From contig JAZQNN010000043.1 in the NCBI GenBank assembly GCA_045627365.1, positions 1 to 21,070 on the forward strand: a DNA stretch of 21,070 nucleotides, in the 5' to 3' direction. The translations under genes were made by a program, and so were the position numbers. The notes under the pieces were generated by a model. The model was given only the letters and a program-made list of their open reading frames with translations, was not told the origin of the DNA and did not search any database. Within the stretch, counting starts at the first letter, position 1. Each line of letters opens with the position of its first letter. This document shows positions 5,901 to 13,814 of this stretch, piece after piece. This DNA is from RGIG5612 sp045627365 (GTDB lineage Bacteria; Bacillota; Clostridia; Lachnospirales; Lachnospiraceae).

Positions 5901-7080
5901 AGAACTGGACCTCGAAGGCAAAGTCTGCTGCGCTGAAGCACTCGAGATCAAAAATGAATATACCCGAATCCGCACAGAAGACACCCCGGACCTTTGGAGC
6001 CGTATAGAAGCAGGCGTTAAGGCGCAGTCCGCTGCCCAGGCTGCTGAGCCGATCAGCTTTGAGAAAGCACCTAAAGCTACCAAAGCCTCAAAACCGGCCA
6101 AGAAGAAAAGCCTCAAATGGATACCGATCACAGCCGGCATCGTAGCCGCTGTCATCATCGGTGTGATCGCAATACCTCTCGCTCTTTCTGTAGGTGGCGC
6201 CAAGAGCGCTGCACGCGAGGATGCGTACTACATGGCCGAGACAGGTGCATATAAGGCCGATGGATTCCAGGTCGGCTATTCAGAGGAATACGAAGTCGCA
6301 GAAATGGTTCCGGAGACAACCGCAGCCGCTATGGGCTGGGAGAAGGCTGAAGCTAACGCGACCACCGAGAAGCCGGCTATGACCTCGCAGAAGCTGATCA
6401 GGACTTTGAACTACGATGTTGAAACGCTGGATTTTGATGGATTCAGCAAATTCATCTCAGAAAAGACCACAGCCCTCGGCGGATATGTTGAAAGCTCATC
6501 TCAGCAGGAGCGCTTCAACAAACTCAGAAACGGTTCCTGGACGCTCAGGATCCCGGCAGAATCCCTGGATTCATTCATCGGTGACTTTGCCGCCAACTGC
6601 AACATCACCTACCAGACTGAGAATGTCGAAGATATCACCCTCAGATACTCAGACATCGAAAGTCACGTCGAAGCACTTGAGGTCGAACGCGACAGGCTCC
6701 TTGAGATCCTCGAACAGGCTGAAACAGTTTCCGAGATTCTCGAGATCGAAAACCAGCTGACCTACATCCGCTACGAGATCGAGTCATACAAATCCTCACT
6801 CAAAGTGTACGATAACAAGGTCACCTACTGCACGGTTTACATTGACTGCACCGAAGTTCGCGAAGAGACCGTCACCGCGGAGCAGACCTTCTGGGAGAAG
6901 ATCAGCAGCGGTTTCAAGAGCAGCCTCGAAGACGCGGGCGAAAACTTCGCCGACTTCTTCTCATGGGTGATCAGGAATCTCCCGCACATCCTGGCATGGG
7001 GCTGGATCCTGAGCTCGGTAGCATTTGCAATAATCTTCCCGATCGTCAAGCCGTGGAGGAAGAAAAATACTGAAGAATAA
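5887..7080 (+). CDS. Membrane anti-sigma-like protein with DUF4349 domain
   Basis: This 397-residue protein is probably the partner of the overlapping sigma factor. The cytoplasmic N-terminal part has a TPDLWSRIEAGV motif (33-44), a conserved element before the membrane helix in such proteins. It has no zinc-finger HxxxCxxC. A helix at 78-102 crosses the membrane. Outside come a low-complexity linker and a DUF4349 domain from about 168, with a coiled coil at 255-305. A second helix at about 367-387 and a basic tail end the protein. By analogy it holds the sigma factor at the membrane until an outside signal frees it. A strong ribosome site (AGGAGGGG) lies inside the sigma gene. A hairpin terminator follows. 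Confidence 0.85.
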   Translation: MDNNKELDLEGKVCCAEALEIKNEYTRIRTEDTPDLWSRIEAGVKAQSAAQAAEPISFEKAPKATKASKPAKKKSLKWIPITAGIVAAVIIGVIAIPLALSVGGAKSAAREDAYYMAETGAYKADGFQVGYSEEYEVAEMVPETTAAAMGWEKAEANATTEKPAMTSQKLIRTLNYDVETLDFDGFSKFISEKTTALGGYVESSSQQERFNKLRNGSWTLRIPAESLDSFIGDFAANCNITYQTENVEDITLRYSDIESHVEALEVERDRLLEILEQAETVSEILEIENQLTYIRYEIESYKSSLKVYDNKVTYCTVYIDCTEVREETVTAEQTFWEKISSGFKSSLEDAGENFADFFSWVIRNLPHILAWGWILSSVAFAIIFPIVKPWRKKNTEE

Positions 7081-7087
7081 GATGACA

Positions 7088-7113
7088 AAGGGCCTGCCAG
7101 ACGGCAGGCCCTT
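7088..7113. terminator. Terminator hairpin between convergent operons
   Basis: AAGGGCCTGCC (7088-7098) pairs perfectly with GGCAGGCCCTT (7103-7113) over a 4-nt loop. It lies between the anti-sigma stop and the stop of the leftward aldo/keto reductase. T tracts are modest on both sides, but the 11-bp GC-rich stem could serve both transcripts. Confidence 0.75.
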
Positions 7114-7133
7114 AATTCATTTCGCTGTAAATC

Positions 7134-8180
7134 TTACCCTATATCTTTCCCGGCGAGGATCTCTTTGTAATCCTCGTAATTCTTCTTCAGGAGCTCCGGC
7201 ACGTTCAGACCGTACGGACATCTGGTCCTGCAGAGATTGCAGTGCTTGCAGCTTTCAACCAGCTTCATCTTGGTCTGCCACTCCTTGCCCAGGTATTCGG
7301 CCGACGGCGCGCGGCGGATAAGCTGGCTCATGCGCGCAACTGTGCGGATCTCGATTCCTGCCGGACACGGCATGCAATATCCGCAGCTGCGGCAGAAGTC
7401 GCCTATGAGCGACGCCTTGTCCTTCTCGATGAGTTCTTTGAGTTCGCCTTCCATCACAGGCGGATTCTCGATGTATGAGAGGAACTCGTCGAGCTCCCAC
7501 TCGCGCTGAACGCCCCAGATAGGAAGCACGTTGTCGAACTGAGCGATAAACGCGTATGCTGCCTTGGAGTTGGTAAGCAGACCGCCTGCCAGACCCTTCA
7601 TTGCTATAAAGCCGACGTTTGCGGCCTTGCACTTTTCTACCAGCTCGATCTCGCGATCTGATGCAACATAGCTGAAAGGATACTGAAGCGTATCATAAAG
7701 ACCGCTCTCGACCGCCTCTTCCGCGACTGCCATGCGATGATTGGTGATGCCTATGAAGCGGATCTTTCCCTGCGTCTTGGCCTCAAGTGCAGCCTCGAAA
7801 AGTCCTGTTCCGTCTCCCGGCTTCGGGCAGAAGGACGGGTTATGGAACTGCAGAATGTCCACGTAATCAGTCTTCATATTGCGAAGCGAAGTCTCCAGGT
7901 CTTTCCAGAAGCCTTCCACGGTTACGGACGGAGTTTTGGTCGCGATATAGACTGACTCGCGGGCGGTCTCAAAAAGTCCTCCCGGGCAGCCAAATGCCGC
8001 GCCGATTTTCTCCTCGCTGTCCGTGTAAGACCTTGCGGTATCGAAGAAGCGCATTCCGCCTTCGTATGCTTTAAGCAGGAGTTTGCCTGCTGCCTCAAAA
8101 CTAATTCTCTGGATCGGCAGTGCGCCGAACGCATTTTGCTCGACCGTTATGCCGGTCCTGCCGAGTATTATCTGTGCCAT
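7134..8180 (-). CDS. Aldo/keto reductase with C-terminal 2[4Fe-4S] ferredoxin-like domain
   Basis: This 348-residue protein has a TIM-barrel aldo/keto reductase domain with the full catalytic tetrad: Asp47, Tyr52, Lys82 and His113. Behind it, from about 255, is a ferredoxin-like tail with two cysteine sets, C263/266/269/272 and C311/314/317/321, each with a following proline. Proteins of this build are common in strict anaerobes, and their carbonyl substrates are mostly unknown. The iron-sulfur tail suggests electrons can also come from or go to ferredoxin. It follows the lipoprotein gene by 9 nt, and the lipoprotein TAA forms part of its Shine-Dalgarno (TAAGGAGG). A paralogue with the same design lies at 9990. 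Confidence 0.92.
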   Translation of the reverse strand: MAQIILGRTGITVEQNAFGALPIQRISFEAAGKLLLKAYEGGMRFFDTARSYTDSEEKIGAAFGCPGGLFETARESVYIATKTPSVTVEGFWKDLETSLRNMKTDYVDILQFHNPSFCPKPGDGTGLFEAALEAKTQGKIRFIGITNHRMAVAEEAVESGLYDTLQYPFSYVASDREIELVEKCKAANVGFIAMKGLAGGLLTNSKAAYAFIAQFDNVLPIWGVQREWELDEFLSYIENPPVMEGELKELIEKDKASLIGDFCRSCGYCMPCPAGIEIRTVARMSQLIRRAPSAEYLGKEWQTKMKLVESCKHCNLCRTRCPYGLNVPELLKKNYEDYKEILAGKDIG

Positions 8181-8189
8181 ATTGCCTCC

Positions 8190-8624
8190 TTAATCAAGCC
8201 TCGTTACTGTCAGATCGTCGTCAACTTTCAGTGTAAAGGAAAAATCCTCTTCTTTTTTGCCGCCGTCGAAATCAATGATCGTGTAGAAAGTGACCTTGAC
8301 CTCGCCTGGCTTCTGGCCTACGAAATAGAACGTGGTTCCTCCGTCGGCCACGCCGTCAACAGGAAAACCGTCTTCCTCCGGCACGCTGTCCGTAATGGTA
8401 TAATAGATCACAATATCCTTCTTGGAATACTCCACCTCCCAGTGGGTACCTGTCTGCGTTGACCTGCGCCGGCACTTATAAGCCTTCTCCACATCGAAAG
8501 GAAGGCTCTGCCCCGTGACCTCGGTGTCTGTCGTTTCTTCTTCTGATTTGCCGCAGCCGAAGAGGCTGCCGATCATTGCCAAAAGCCCCATAATCACCAC
8601 TATCCTCTTTAATGATTTTCTCAT
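8190..8624 (-). CDS. Small lipoprotein, beta-rich, function unknown
   Basis: This 144-residue exported protein has a lysine/arginine start, a hydrophobic helix and a lipobox-like FGC around residue 24, followed by an acidic Ser/Thr linker. The mature part looks beta-rich. A C-terminal segment, FYFVGQKPGEVKVTFYTIID, is weakly like the immunoglobulin-like fold of chagasin-type (I42) protease inhibitors, but the family loop motifs are not clear, so I leave it unassigned. CAGGAG precedes the ATG. It is the first gene of the leftward operon, driven by the promoter at 8658-8685, with the aldo/keto reductase behind it. The pairing of an exported lipoprotein with a cytosolic reductase is unexplained. 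Confidence 0.75.
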   Translation of the reverse strand: MRKSLKRIVVIMGLLAMIGSLFGCGKSEEETTDTEVTGQSLPFDVEKAYKCRRRSTQTGTHWEVEYSKKDIVIYYTITDSVPEEDGFPVDGVADGGTTFYFVGQKPGEVKVTFYTIIDFDGGKKEEDFSFTLKVDDDLTVTRLD

Positions 8625-8657
8625 ACCGGTCTCCTGTATGGCTTATTTGTTCTTATA

Positions 8658-8685
8658 ATTATAACTGTTTTTCGCGTAATGACAA
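8658..8685 (-). promoter_or_regulatory. Promoter of the lipoprotein/aldo-keto reductase operon
   Basis: On the minus strand, TTGTCA (8680-8685), 16 nt and TATAAT (8658-8663) form a near-consensus sigma-A promoter. Its -35 hexamer overlaps the -35 of the divergent promoter at 8679-8707. The -10 lies in the perfect palindrome TTATAATTATAA (8653-8664). Confidence 0.7.
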
Positions 8686-8707
8686 TGCCTGGGGAGTATG
8701 TTACAAT
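8679..8707 (+). promoter_or_regulatory. Promoter of the MFS/aldo-keto reductase/malic enzyme operon
   Basis: ATGACA (8679-8684), 17 nt and an extended -10, TGTTACAAT (8699-8707), form a strong promoter. Transcription would start near 8714, so translation must begin at the ATG at 8734 rather than at the in-frame ATG at 8698, which lies upstream of the -10. Confidence 0.7.
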
Positions 8708-8733
8708 ACGCGATAGTGTCAGGGAGGCCTGTT

Positions 8734-9993
8734 ATGAAATTTATCGCGCAGTACAAAGGCTTGCGTAAGGAAAATTACATACTGTTTCTCGGAAGAGTCG
8801 TGACGAATCTCGGCGCCATGGTCTGGCCGATCCTGACCATGATCCTCAACCAGAAGATGGGCATGGACGCGACGACGATCGCGATCGTCACGATCATCTT
8901 CGGCATCATCTACATGCCGATGGAGATCATCGGCGGCAAATTAGCCGACAAATACAACAAGAAATGGATCATCGTAATATCTGATTCCGTTTCGATCATT
9001 TTCTATATCATCTGTGCGTTTATTCCGCTCTCGTATTTCAGCCTGGTGCTTCTGGTCATAGCTGCAAGCTGCCAGACCCTGGAATATCCTGCCTACAACG
9101 CACTTATCGCAGACATAAATGTGACAGAAGACCGTGACCGCGCATATTCTCTGCAGTATCTGGGAGGCAACTTAGGTCTTGTTGCCGCACCGACGATCGC
9201 AGGCTTTCTCTTTAACGATTATCTGTGGCTGTGTTTCCTGCTCTCAGGTCTTTCTATTGCAATTTCAACCGTGCTTATCGCACTGAAGGTCAAGAATATC
9301 GAGCCGGAAGTTGAAACTGCTGCCATTGCAAAATATCAGAAAAACGCCGGCAACGAGAAGGCTTTCACCATCCTGAAAAGGAACCCCGTCATCATCCTGT
9401 TTCTGGTTATGTCCGCGCTTATCTACGCCGCTTACCAGCAGTACAGCTACCTGATGCCACTTGACATGGCAAGAGTCAACGGTGAAGCCGGTGCCACCAT
9501 TTACGGCACGGTCTGCACCGTGAACTGCTTCGTTGTGGTTATTTTCACGCCGCTCATTACAAGGTGGCTGCGCAACGTCACGCAGACCATGCGCATAGCG
9601 CTCAGCTTCATTTTCCAGCTGCTCGGCTATGTTGTTTTCCTGATTCTGATCAATTTCATCCCCGCGTACTACGTGGCGATGTTCATATTTACCATCGGAG
9701 AGATCCTTAACACGATAGCTGCCGATCCGTTCATGACGGCGAGAATTCCGGAGTCTCACCGCGGGCGCATCAACAGCGTTGCGACCGTACTGCCGGGGAT
9801 TTTCCAATTCGGCATTATGTATGCGGTCGGGGCACTTTACGATAACTACGGCCCGCTTGCCGGCTGGGCGCTGCCGCTGGCTTTTCTTGTTATCGGCATC
9901 GGACTGTCGGTTATTCTGGTCATTTGGGACAAGAAACAATACCCCGCATTATATATAAAAGAAACTGACTGCACATCGGAGGGGCAACAATGA
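8734..9993 (+). CDS. Major facilitator superfamily transporter
   Basis: This 419-residue integral membrane protein has about twelve hydrophobic helices. The loop between helices 2 and 3 carries the MFS signature as GGKLADKYNKKW. It would move a small solute, or export a drug or metabolite, using an ion gradient. The substrate is not readable from sequence. I place the start at 8734, where AGGGAGG sits 6 nt upstream and which lies downstream of the promoter. A longer in-frame version from 8698 is ruled out by the promoter position. It is the first gene of a rightward operon and overlaps the next gene by 4 nt (ATGA). Being joined to a reductase and malic enzyme, it may carry an organic acid or carbonyl compound. 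Confidence 0.88.
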   Translation: MKFIAQYKGLRKENYILFLGRVVTNLGAMVWPILTMILNQKMGMDATTIAIVTIIFGIIYMPMEIIGGKLADKYNKKWIIVISDSVSIIFYIICAFIPLSYFSLVLLVIAASCQTLEYPAYNALIADINVTEDRDRAYSLQYLGGNLGLVAAPTIAGFLFNDYLWLCFLLSGLSIAISTVLIALKVKNIEPEVETAAIAKYQKNAGNEKAFTILKRNPVIILFLVMSALIYAAYQQYSYLMPLDMARVNGEAGATIYGTVCTVNCFVVVIFTPLITRWLRNVTQTMRIALSFIFQLLGYVVFLILINFIPAYYVAMFIFTIGEILNTIAADPFMTARIPESHRGRINSVATVLPGIFQFGIMYAVGALYDNYGPLAGWALPLAFLVIGIGLSVILVIWDKKQYPALYIKETDCTSEGQQ

Positions 9994-11066
9994 AATACAC
10001 CAGGCTCGGCAAAACAGATTTGCAGGTGTCTCGTCTTGGCATCGGAGCCATAAAATTCGGAGATATCGAGCAGGACGCGGCCACTGAAATCGTAAGGAAA
10101 GCTTACGAAGACGGAATTAATTTTATCGACACCGCCAGATGCTACGGTGCCAGCGAAGAAAGGATCGGCACCGCTTTGGCTGAACTCGGGCTCAGGGATA
10201 AGTTCATTATCACATCCAAGATCATTCGCCGTCCGCTTGCTAAAATCCAAAAAGATTTTGAGATCACCTTGAAAAACCTCCGGACCGATTATCTGGACAT
10301 CCTTATGATCCATGATCTGAGCACACCTCAGACATGGAACACGCTTAAAGAGGAAGGCGGCCTCGACTACTTCCTGAGTCTTAAGGAATCCGGCCGCGTA
10401 AAACATCTGGGCATATCCACCCACGATGTCGCGATTGGAACCGAAGCCCTCAAAACAGGCCTTTTCGAAGTCGCAATGGTCGCATACAATCCGACCAGCC
10501 TGGAGGTTGAAGACACTCTTCTGCCACTGTGCAGGCAAATGGACATCGGCACGGTCATCATGAAACCGTACGGCGGCGGCGTGCTGACCCACGACCGAAG
10601 CAGACAGCTGGGATTTGCCATTGAGGCTGAAGACTGCTTAAGATTCCTCTTCTCAAATGAAGATGTTAACTGCGTGATCCCCGGCATAGAGCAGCTCTCT
10701 TATCTGGATACTGCTCTTAAAACAGAGGCGGAGGATCCGCACTGGACCAAGGCCGAGCGCGAGGCTCTGTCCGCCGGCATTGATATGAAAGTCAAGAATT
10801 ACTGTCGTGGATGCGGCTACTGCATGCCTTGCCCGCAGGGAATTCTGATTCCGAAGACGCTTTCGCTCCTTAACCGTTGGCAGGTCGTTGACGACGTTGA
10901 CTGGAGCCGGATGCACAATATATCGCTCGAGTATACCGAGCTTTTGAAAGAAGCCAAGGGTCCGGATGCCTGCATCGGATGCGGGCTTTGCCAGACCAAA
11001 TGTCCTTTCAACCTTCCGGTTCCGGAACTTATGAAAGAAGCAACTGAAAGACTTATAAAATTCTGA
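9990..11066 (+). CDS. Aldo/keto reductase with C-terminal 2[4Fe-4S] domain (second copy)
   Basis: This 358-residue protein is a second aldo/keto reductase with a ferredoxin tail. The catalytic residues are Asp47, Tyr52, Lys77 and His108. The cysteine sets are C272/275/278/281 and C328/331/334/338. CRGCGYCMPCPQG and CGLCQTKCPFNLPVPEL closely echo the paralogue at 7134, but the two barrels differ a good deal, so this is an old duplication or separate descent. GGAGGGGC precedes the ATG, which overlaps the MFS stop. The malic enzyme gene follows after 16 nt. Substrate unknown; the context suggests carbonyl reduction tied to NAD(P)H made by malic enzyme. Confidence 0.92.
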   Translation: MKYTRLGKTDLQVSRLGIGAIKFGDIEQDAATEIVRKAYEDGINFIDTARCYGASEERIGTALAELGLRDKFIITSKIIRRPLAKIQKDFEITLKNLRTDYLDILMIHDLSTPQTWNTLKEEGGLDYFLSLKESGRVKHLGISTHDVAIGTEALKTGLFEVAMVAYNPTSLEVEDTLLPLCRQMDIGTVIMKPYGGGVLTHDRSRQLGFAIEAEDCLRFLFSNEDVNCVIPGIEQLSYLDTALKTEAEDPHWTKAEREALSAGIDMKVKNYCRGCGYCMPCPQGILIPKTLSLLNRWQVVDDVDWSRMHNISLEYTELLKEAKGPDACIGCGLCQTKCPFNLPVPELMKEATERLIKF

Positions 11067-11082
11067 TTTGTGAGGTATCAAA

Positions 11083-12255
11083 ATGGGAATCGCTGAAGAA
11101 AGTTTAAAACTGCATTACGAAAAAAGAGGCAAAATCGAAATGGTTTCACGCGTTCCGGTCAAATCCAAGGAAGACCTTTCCCTGGCCTACACTCCGGGTG
11201 TTGCCGCTCCGTGCCTCGAGATCCAGAAAAATATCGACCTGTCATATGAACTGACCAACAGGTGGAACACCTGCGCGGTCATCACAGACGGAACAGCTGT
11301 ACTCGGCCTCGGCGACATCGGGCCGGAAGCCGGCATGCCTGTCATGGAGGGCAAATGCGTGCTCTTCAAGGAGCTCGGCGGCGTTGACGCTTTCCCGATC
11401 TGCGTCAGGACCAAGGACGTCGATGAATTCGTTAAGGCTGTTTACCTGATTTCCGGCAGCTTCGGCGGCATCAACCTTGAGGATATTTCCGCGCCGAGAT
11501 GCTTTGAGATCGAAGACAAGCTGAAGGCGATGTGTGATATTCCGGTATTCCACGACGACCAGCACGGCACGGCCGTTATCACCTTAGCAGGCGTAATGAA
11601 CGCGCTCAAGATCGTCGGCAAAAAGAAGGAGGACCTGCGCGTAGCAGTAAGCGGCGCGGGCGCTGCAGCGACAGCCATCACGAAGCTCCTTCTGAACTAC
11701 GGCATCAAGGATATAATCATGTGCGACCGTCAGGGCGCTATATATGAGGGCCGTCCGGGCCTGAACCCGGCCAAAGAGGCTATGGCGCACATCACCAACC
11801 CTCGCAAGGCGCAGGGTGCTCTTAAGGATGTCATTGTGGGCGCTGATATGTTTATCGGTGTTTCCGCTCCGGGCATGCTGACCGGCGAAATGATCAGGAC
11901 AATGGCCAATGATCCTATTATTTTCGCTTGCGCCAATCCGACGCCTGAGATCATGCCGGATGAGGCCAAGGCTGCCGGCGCCAGGATCGTTTGCTCAGGA
12001 AGAAGCGACTTCCCGAATCAGATCAACAACGTGCTTGCATTCCCGGGCATTTTCAGAGGTGCTTTCGATGTAAGGGCAAGCCAGATAACCGAAGAGATGA
12101 AGATCGCAGCCGCCAACGCACTGGCAGCGATCATTCCGGATGATGAGCTGAACGAAGATTATATTATTCCTGCTGCTTTTGATGAGAGAGTTCGCCCGGC
12201 AATAGCCTCAGCAGTTGCCCGGGCAGCGCGCGAATGCGGCGTCGCAAGAATTTAG
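11083..12255 (+). CDS. NAD(P)-dependent malic enzyme (oxaloacetate-decarboxylating)
   Basis: This 390-residue enzyme matches the short bacterial malic enzymes that turn malate into pyruvate and CO2 while reducing NAD(P)+. The substrate loop SLAYTPGVAAPC (33-44) carries the catalytic Tyr36. Lys91 lies in MEGKCVLFK. The metal site shows in NLEDISAP (131-138, Glu133/Asp134) and VFHDDQHGT (155-163). The cofactor fold has SGAGAAATAI from 190. Length is typical. It ends the rightward operon, after a transporter and a reductase, and may supply them with reducing power. Its TAG overlaps the stop codon of the convergent MBL hydrolase gene, with no terminator between. Confidence 0.95.
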   Translation: MGIAEESLKLHYEKRGKIEMVSRVPVKSKEDLSLAYTPGVAAPCLEIQKNIDLSYELTNRWNTCAVITDGTAVLGLGDIGPEAGMPVMEGKCVLFKELGGVDAFPICVRTKDVDEFVKAVYLISGSFGGINLEDISAPRCFEIEDKLKAMCDIPVFHDDQHGTAVITLAGVMNALKIVGKKKEDLRVAVSGAGAAATAITKLLLNYGIKDIIMCDRQGAIYEGRPGLNPAKEAMAHITNPRKAQGALKDVIVGADMFIGVSAPGMLTGEMIRTMANDPIIFACANPTPEIMPDEAKAAGARIVCSGRSDFPNQINNVLAFPGIFRGAFDVRASQITEEMKIAAANALAAIIPDDELNEDYIIPAAFDERVRPAIASAVARAARECGVARI

Positions 12256-12839
12256 TCTAACTTAATAAATGGGTCGTTACCCGTCCTTGTGGCGTATATT
12301 GCCTCAAGCTCCGCGATAACGTCCTCCTTTTTCCGAATCAATCCCGGAAAATGACTGGCGAGGAGATAAGGTGCCTTAAGATTCTTAAGCACATTTATCT
12401 CCTCTTTTAATAATTGTACATTGTATACGTAATTGCCGCCTTTTGACCTGCAATAAAGGCCGTCACCGACAAATGCATATGTGCCATCAACCTCCAGCCC
12501 CAGGCTGCCCTTAGCATGGCTCGACGGCAGCGGGAAAATGTGCAGATTCCCGACATGTATGCTCTCCGTGATCACAGTCCCTTTGTGAGTGTGGGCGAAG
12601 GTCTCCTTTGACACAAAGAGCTCCTGCGCGCGGACCTTTTCGATATTGCCTATGTGGTCCTGATGGAAATGCGACAGAACGACATTGCAGCTCCCATCAA
12701 TGCCGGTGATGCTTTCGCCGTCGCCGACATCATAAAGCCACGTCACGCCGTCCTCCCTGATGATTCCGATATCAGCAGAAAGCGGCTCCTCTGTAGCTTC
12801 GATATAACTGATTTTGTCGCTGATCCTGATCTCCGCCAT
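12252..12839 (-). CDS. MBL-fold metallo-hydrolase
   Basis: This 195-residue protein has the metallo-beta-lactamase fold. The signature SHFHQDH gives His57, His59, Asp61 and His62. Further ligands are His108 (SSHAKG), Asp126 (VGDGLY) and His163 (ASHFPG). The full two-metal site is present, so it should be an active hydrolase, unlike the MBL part of the fusion at 16839. The small size and lack of extra domains do not identify the substrate, and glyoxalase II, ribonuclease and lactonase roles are all possible. It lies 60 nt after a small unknown gene in a leftward pair. The Shine-Dalgarno (AGGTTGG) is weak. Its stop overlaps that of malic enzyme. Confidence 0.88.
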   Translation of the reverse strand: MAEIRISDKISYIEATEEPLSADIGIIREDGVTWLYDVGDGESITGIDGSCNVVLSHFHQDHIGNIEKVRAQELFVSKETFAHTHKGTVITESIHVGNLHIFPLPSSHAKGSLGLEVDGTYAFVGDGLYCRSKGGNYVYNVQLLKEEINVLKNLKAPYLLASHFPGLIRKKEDVIAELEAIYATRTGNDPFIKLD

Positions 12840-12899
12840 TCAACCAACCTGCGCCGTTTGAAATATATCTCGACGTTTTCTCTTGTCCTCGGTCGTAAT

Positions 12900-13310
12900 T
12901 CAATCAGCGTTTTCCTGCTCCAGCTCCGGCAAATCATATTCCTCGATGATCGACACATCCTTCTCCTTTATTGCTTTGGAGATTATGTCCACCGGCAGAC
13001 TGATACCCGCTGAAAGGACAGCGAGAAAAATCTTCGCCATCAGCAATTGGTGCTCGTTGATTTCCGAAGCAGCTTTGGTTTTCTGCTCATCTATATGGCT
13101 CTGCAGGTCTTTGATCTGAGCCAGCTTTTCGCGGTCATCAAGTTGTTTGCTGTTTTCAATGATTCTTAATGCGGTATCTCTGCACGCGGTATCAACTGCA
13201 ATCTCATTGACGCCCTCAGCGTAGCTCTTCGTATCCGCTATCTTTTCGAAAGAAGCCTTAATAAAATCGGTTGCATTCTTTACAAGTGTAATTATCGCCG
13301 GTACTGCCAT
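12900..13310 (-). CDS. Small helical protein of unknown function
   Basis: I do not recognise this 136-residue protein. It is nearly all helical and charged: residues 20-90 alternate acidic and basic stretches and could form a coiled coil. They are followed by one hydrophobic segment (LLMAKIFLAVLSAGISLPVD, about 92-111) and an acidic tail. It might sit at the membrane. I start it at 13310, where AAGGAGGGC lies 3-4 nt upstream; a start at 13358 in the same frame has no ribosome site. It precedes the MBL hydrolase gene by 60 nt in the same direction. Upstream lies repeat-rich DNA, so it could be accessory. Confidence 0.65.
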   Translation of the reverse strand: MAVPAIITLVKNATDFIKASFEKIADTKSYAEGVNEIAVDTACRDTALRIIENSKQLDDREKLAQIKDLQSHIDEQKTKAASEINEHQLLMAKIFLAVLSAGISLPVDIISKAIKEKDVSIIEEYDLPELEQENAD

Positions 13311-13415
13311 GATGCCCTCCTTTTTATCTGAGCATTGTTCAAAAACTAACATAATCATACACTTTTTTTATGTGTTTGCAGAGTCTTATTTTTAAATTTA
13401 ACCGTGTCAGGCTCG

Positions 13416-13439
13416 TGGGGAAAATAGCATTTTTCCCCA
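13416..13439. other. Hairpin with 9-bp stem
   Basis: TGGGGAAAA (13416-13424) pairs with TTTTCCCCA (13431-13439) over the loop TAGCAT. It resembles a terminator stem but has no T tract beyond it and no gene ending into it. Confidence 0.5.
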
Positions 13440-13470
13440 AAGCGAAAAATCCTACGAATTTAGTGGATTT

Positions 13471-13645
13471 GCAAGGTTGCCGTCTCTCTCGATTTTCGGC
13501 AGGTTCGTAGAAAACGTAACCATCTTCGCAGTACTTGGACAAAAAATATATTTTTACAACACAGAGTGATACAATTTCATCCTCGCCCGGCTTCAAATGT
13601 CAAACCTGCCGAAAACTCGGAGAGATGGCAGGCCCGCAAACGCAA
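13471..13645. repeat. Inverted repeat pair (two diverged copies)
   Basis: A copy at about 13471-13510 (core CTCGATTTTCGGCAGGTT) is matched in reverse complement at 13605-13645 (AACCTGCCGAAAACTCGGAG), about 95 bp apart. The left copy also sits between short inverted ends, CTACGAA (13452-13458) and TTCGTAG (13504-13510). The right copy contains GCAGGCCCGCAAACGCA, close to the interior of repeat copy C at 1825. Confidence 0.6.
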
Positions 13646-13814
13646 TAAAATGCCTTGATTTTTCTCTTTGCCGTTTTGGGGCAAAAAAAGACAGCCCGCG
13701 CGATATGCACGGACCGCCTGATGTGATTGTATCAGCACATTTTCAGTATCTTTCCCTTTTTTTCCAGCCCCTCCCCTCTATAAATATTTACTCGGTAATA
13801 AAGTTAAAAATTTA

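Larger units (their letters stand above)
13311..13814. other. Intergenic stretch with hairpins and an inverted repeat pair
   Basis: No credible gene is seen here. It contains a 9-bp hairpin (13416-13439), two inverted copies of a roughly 40-bp element (13471-13510 and 13605-13645), and a smaller stem, TTTGCC/GGCAAA, at 13667-13685. The composition is AT-richer than its neighbours. An open frame at 13597-13863 runs through the repeat and lacks a ribosome site. Confidence 0.6.

Noticed and set aside
8698..8733. N-terminal extension of the MFS protein
   Set aside because: The upstream ATG precedes the -10 box at 8702-8707, and the ATG at 8734 has a perfect ribosome site.
13311..13358. N-terminal extension of the small helical protein
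   Set aside because: The start at 13310 has AAGGAGGGC close by, while the upstream ATG has none.
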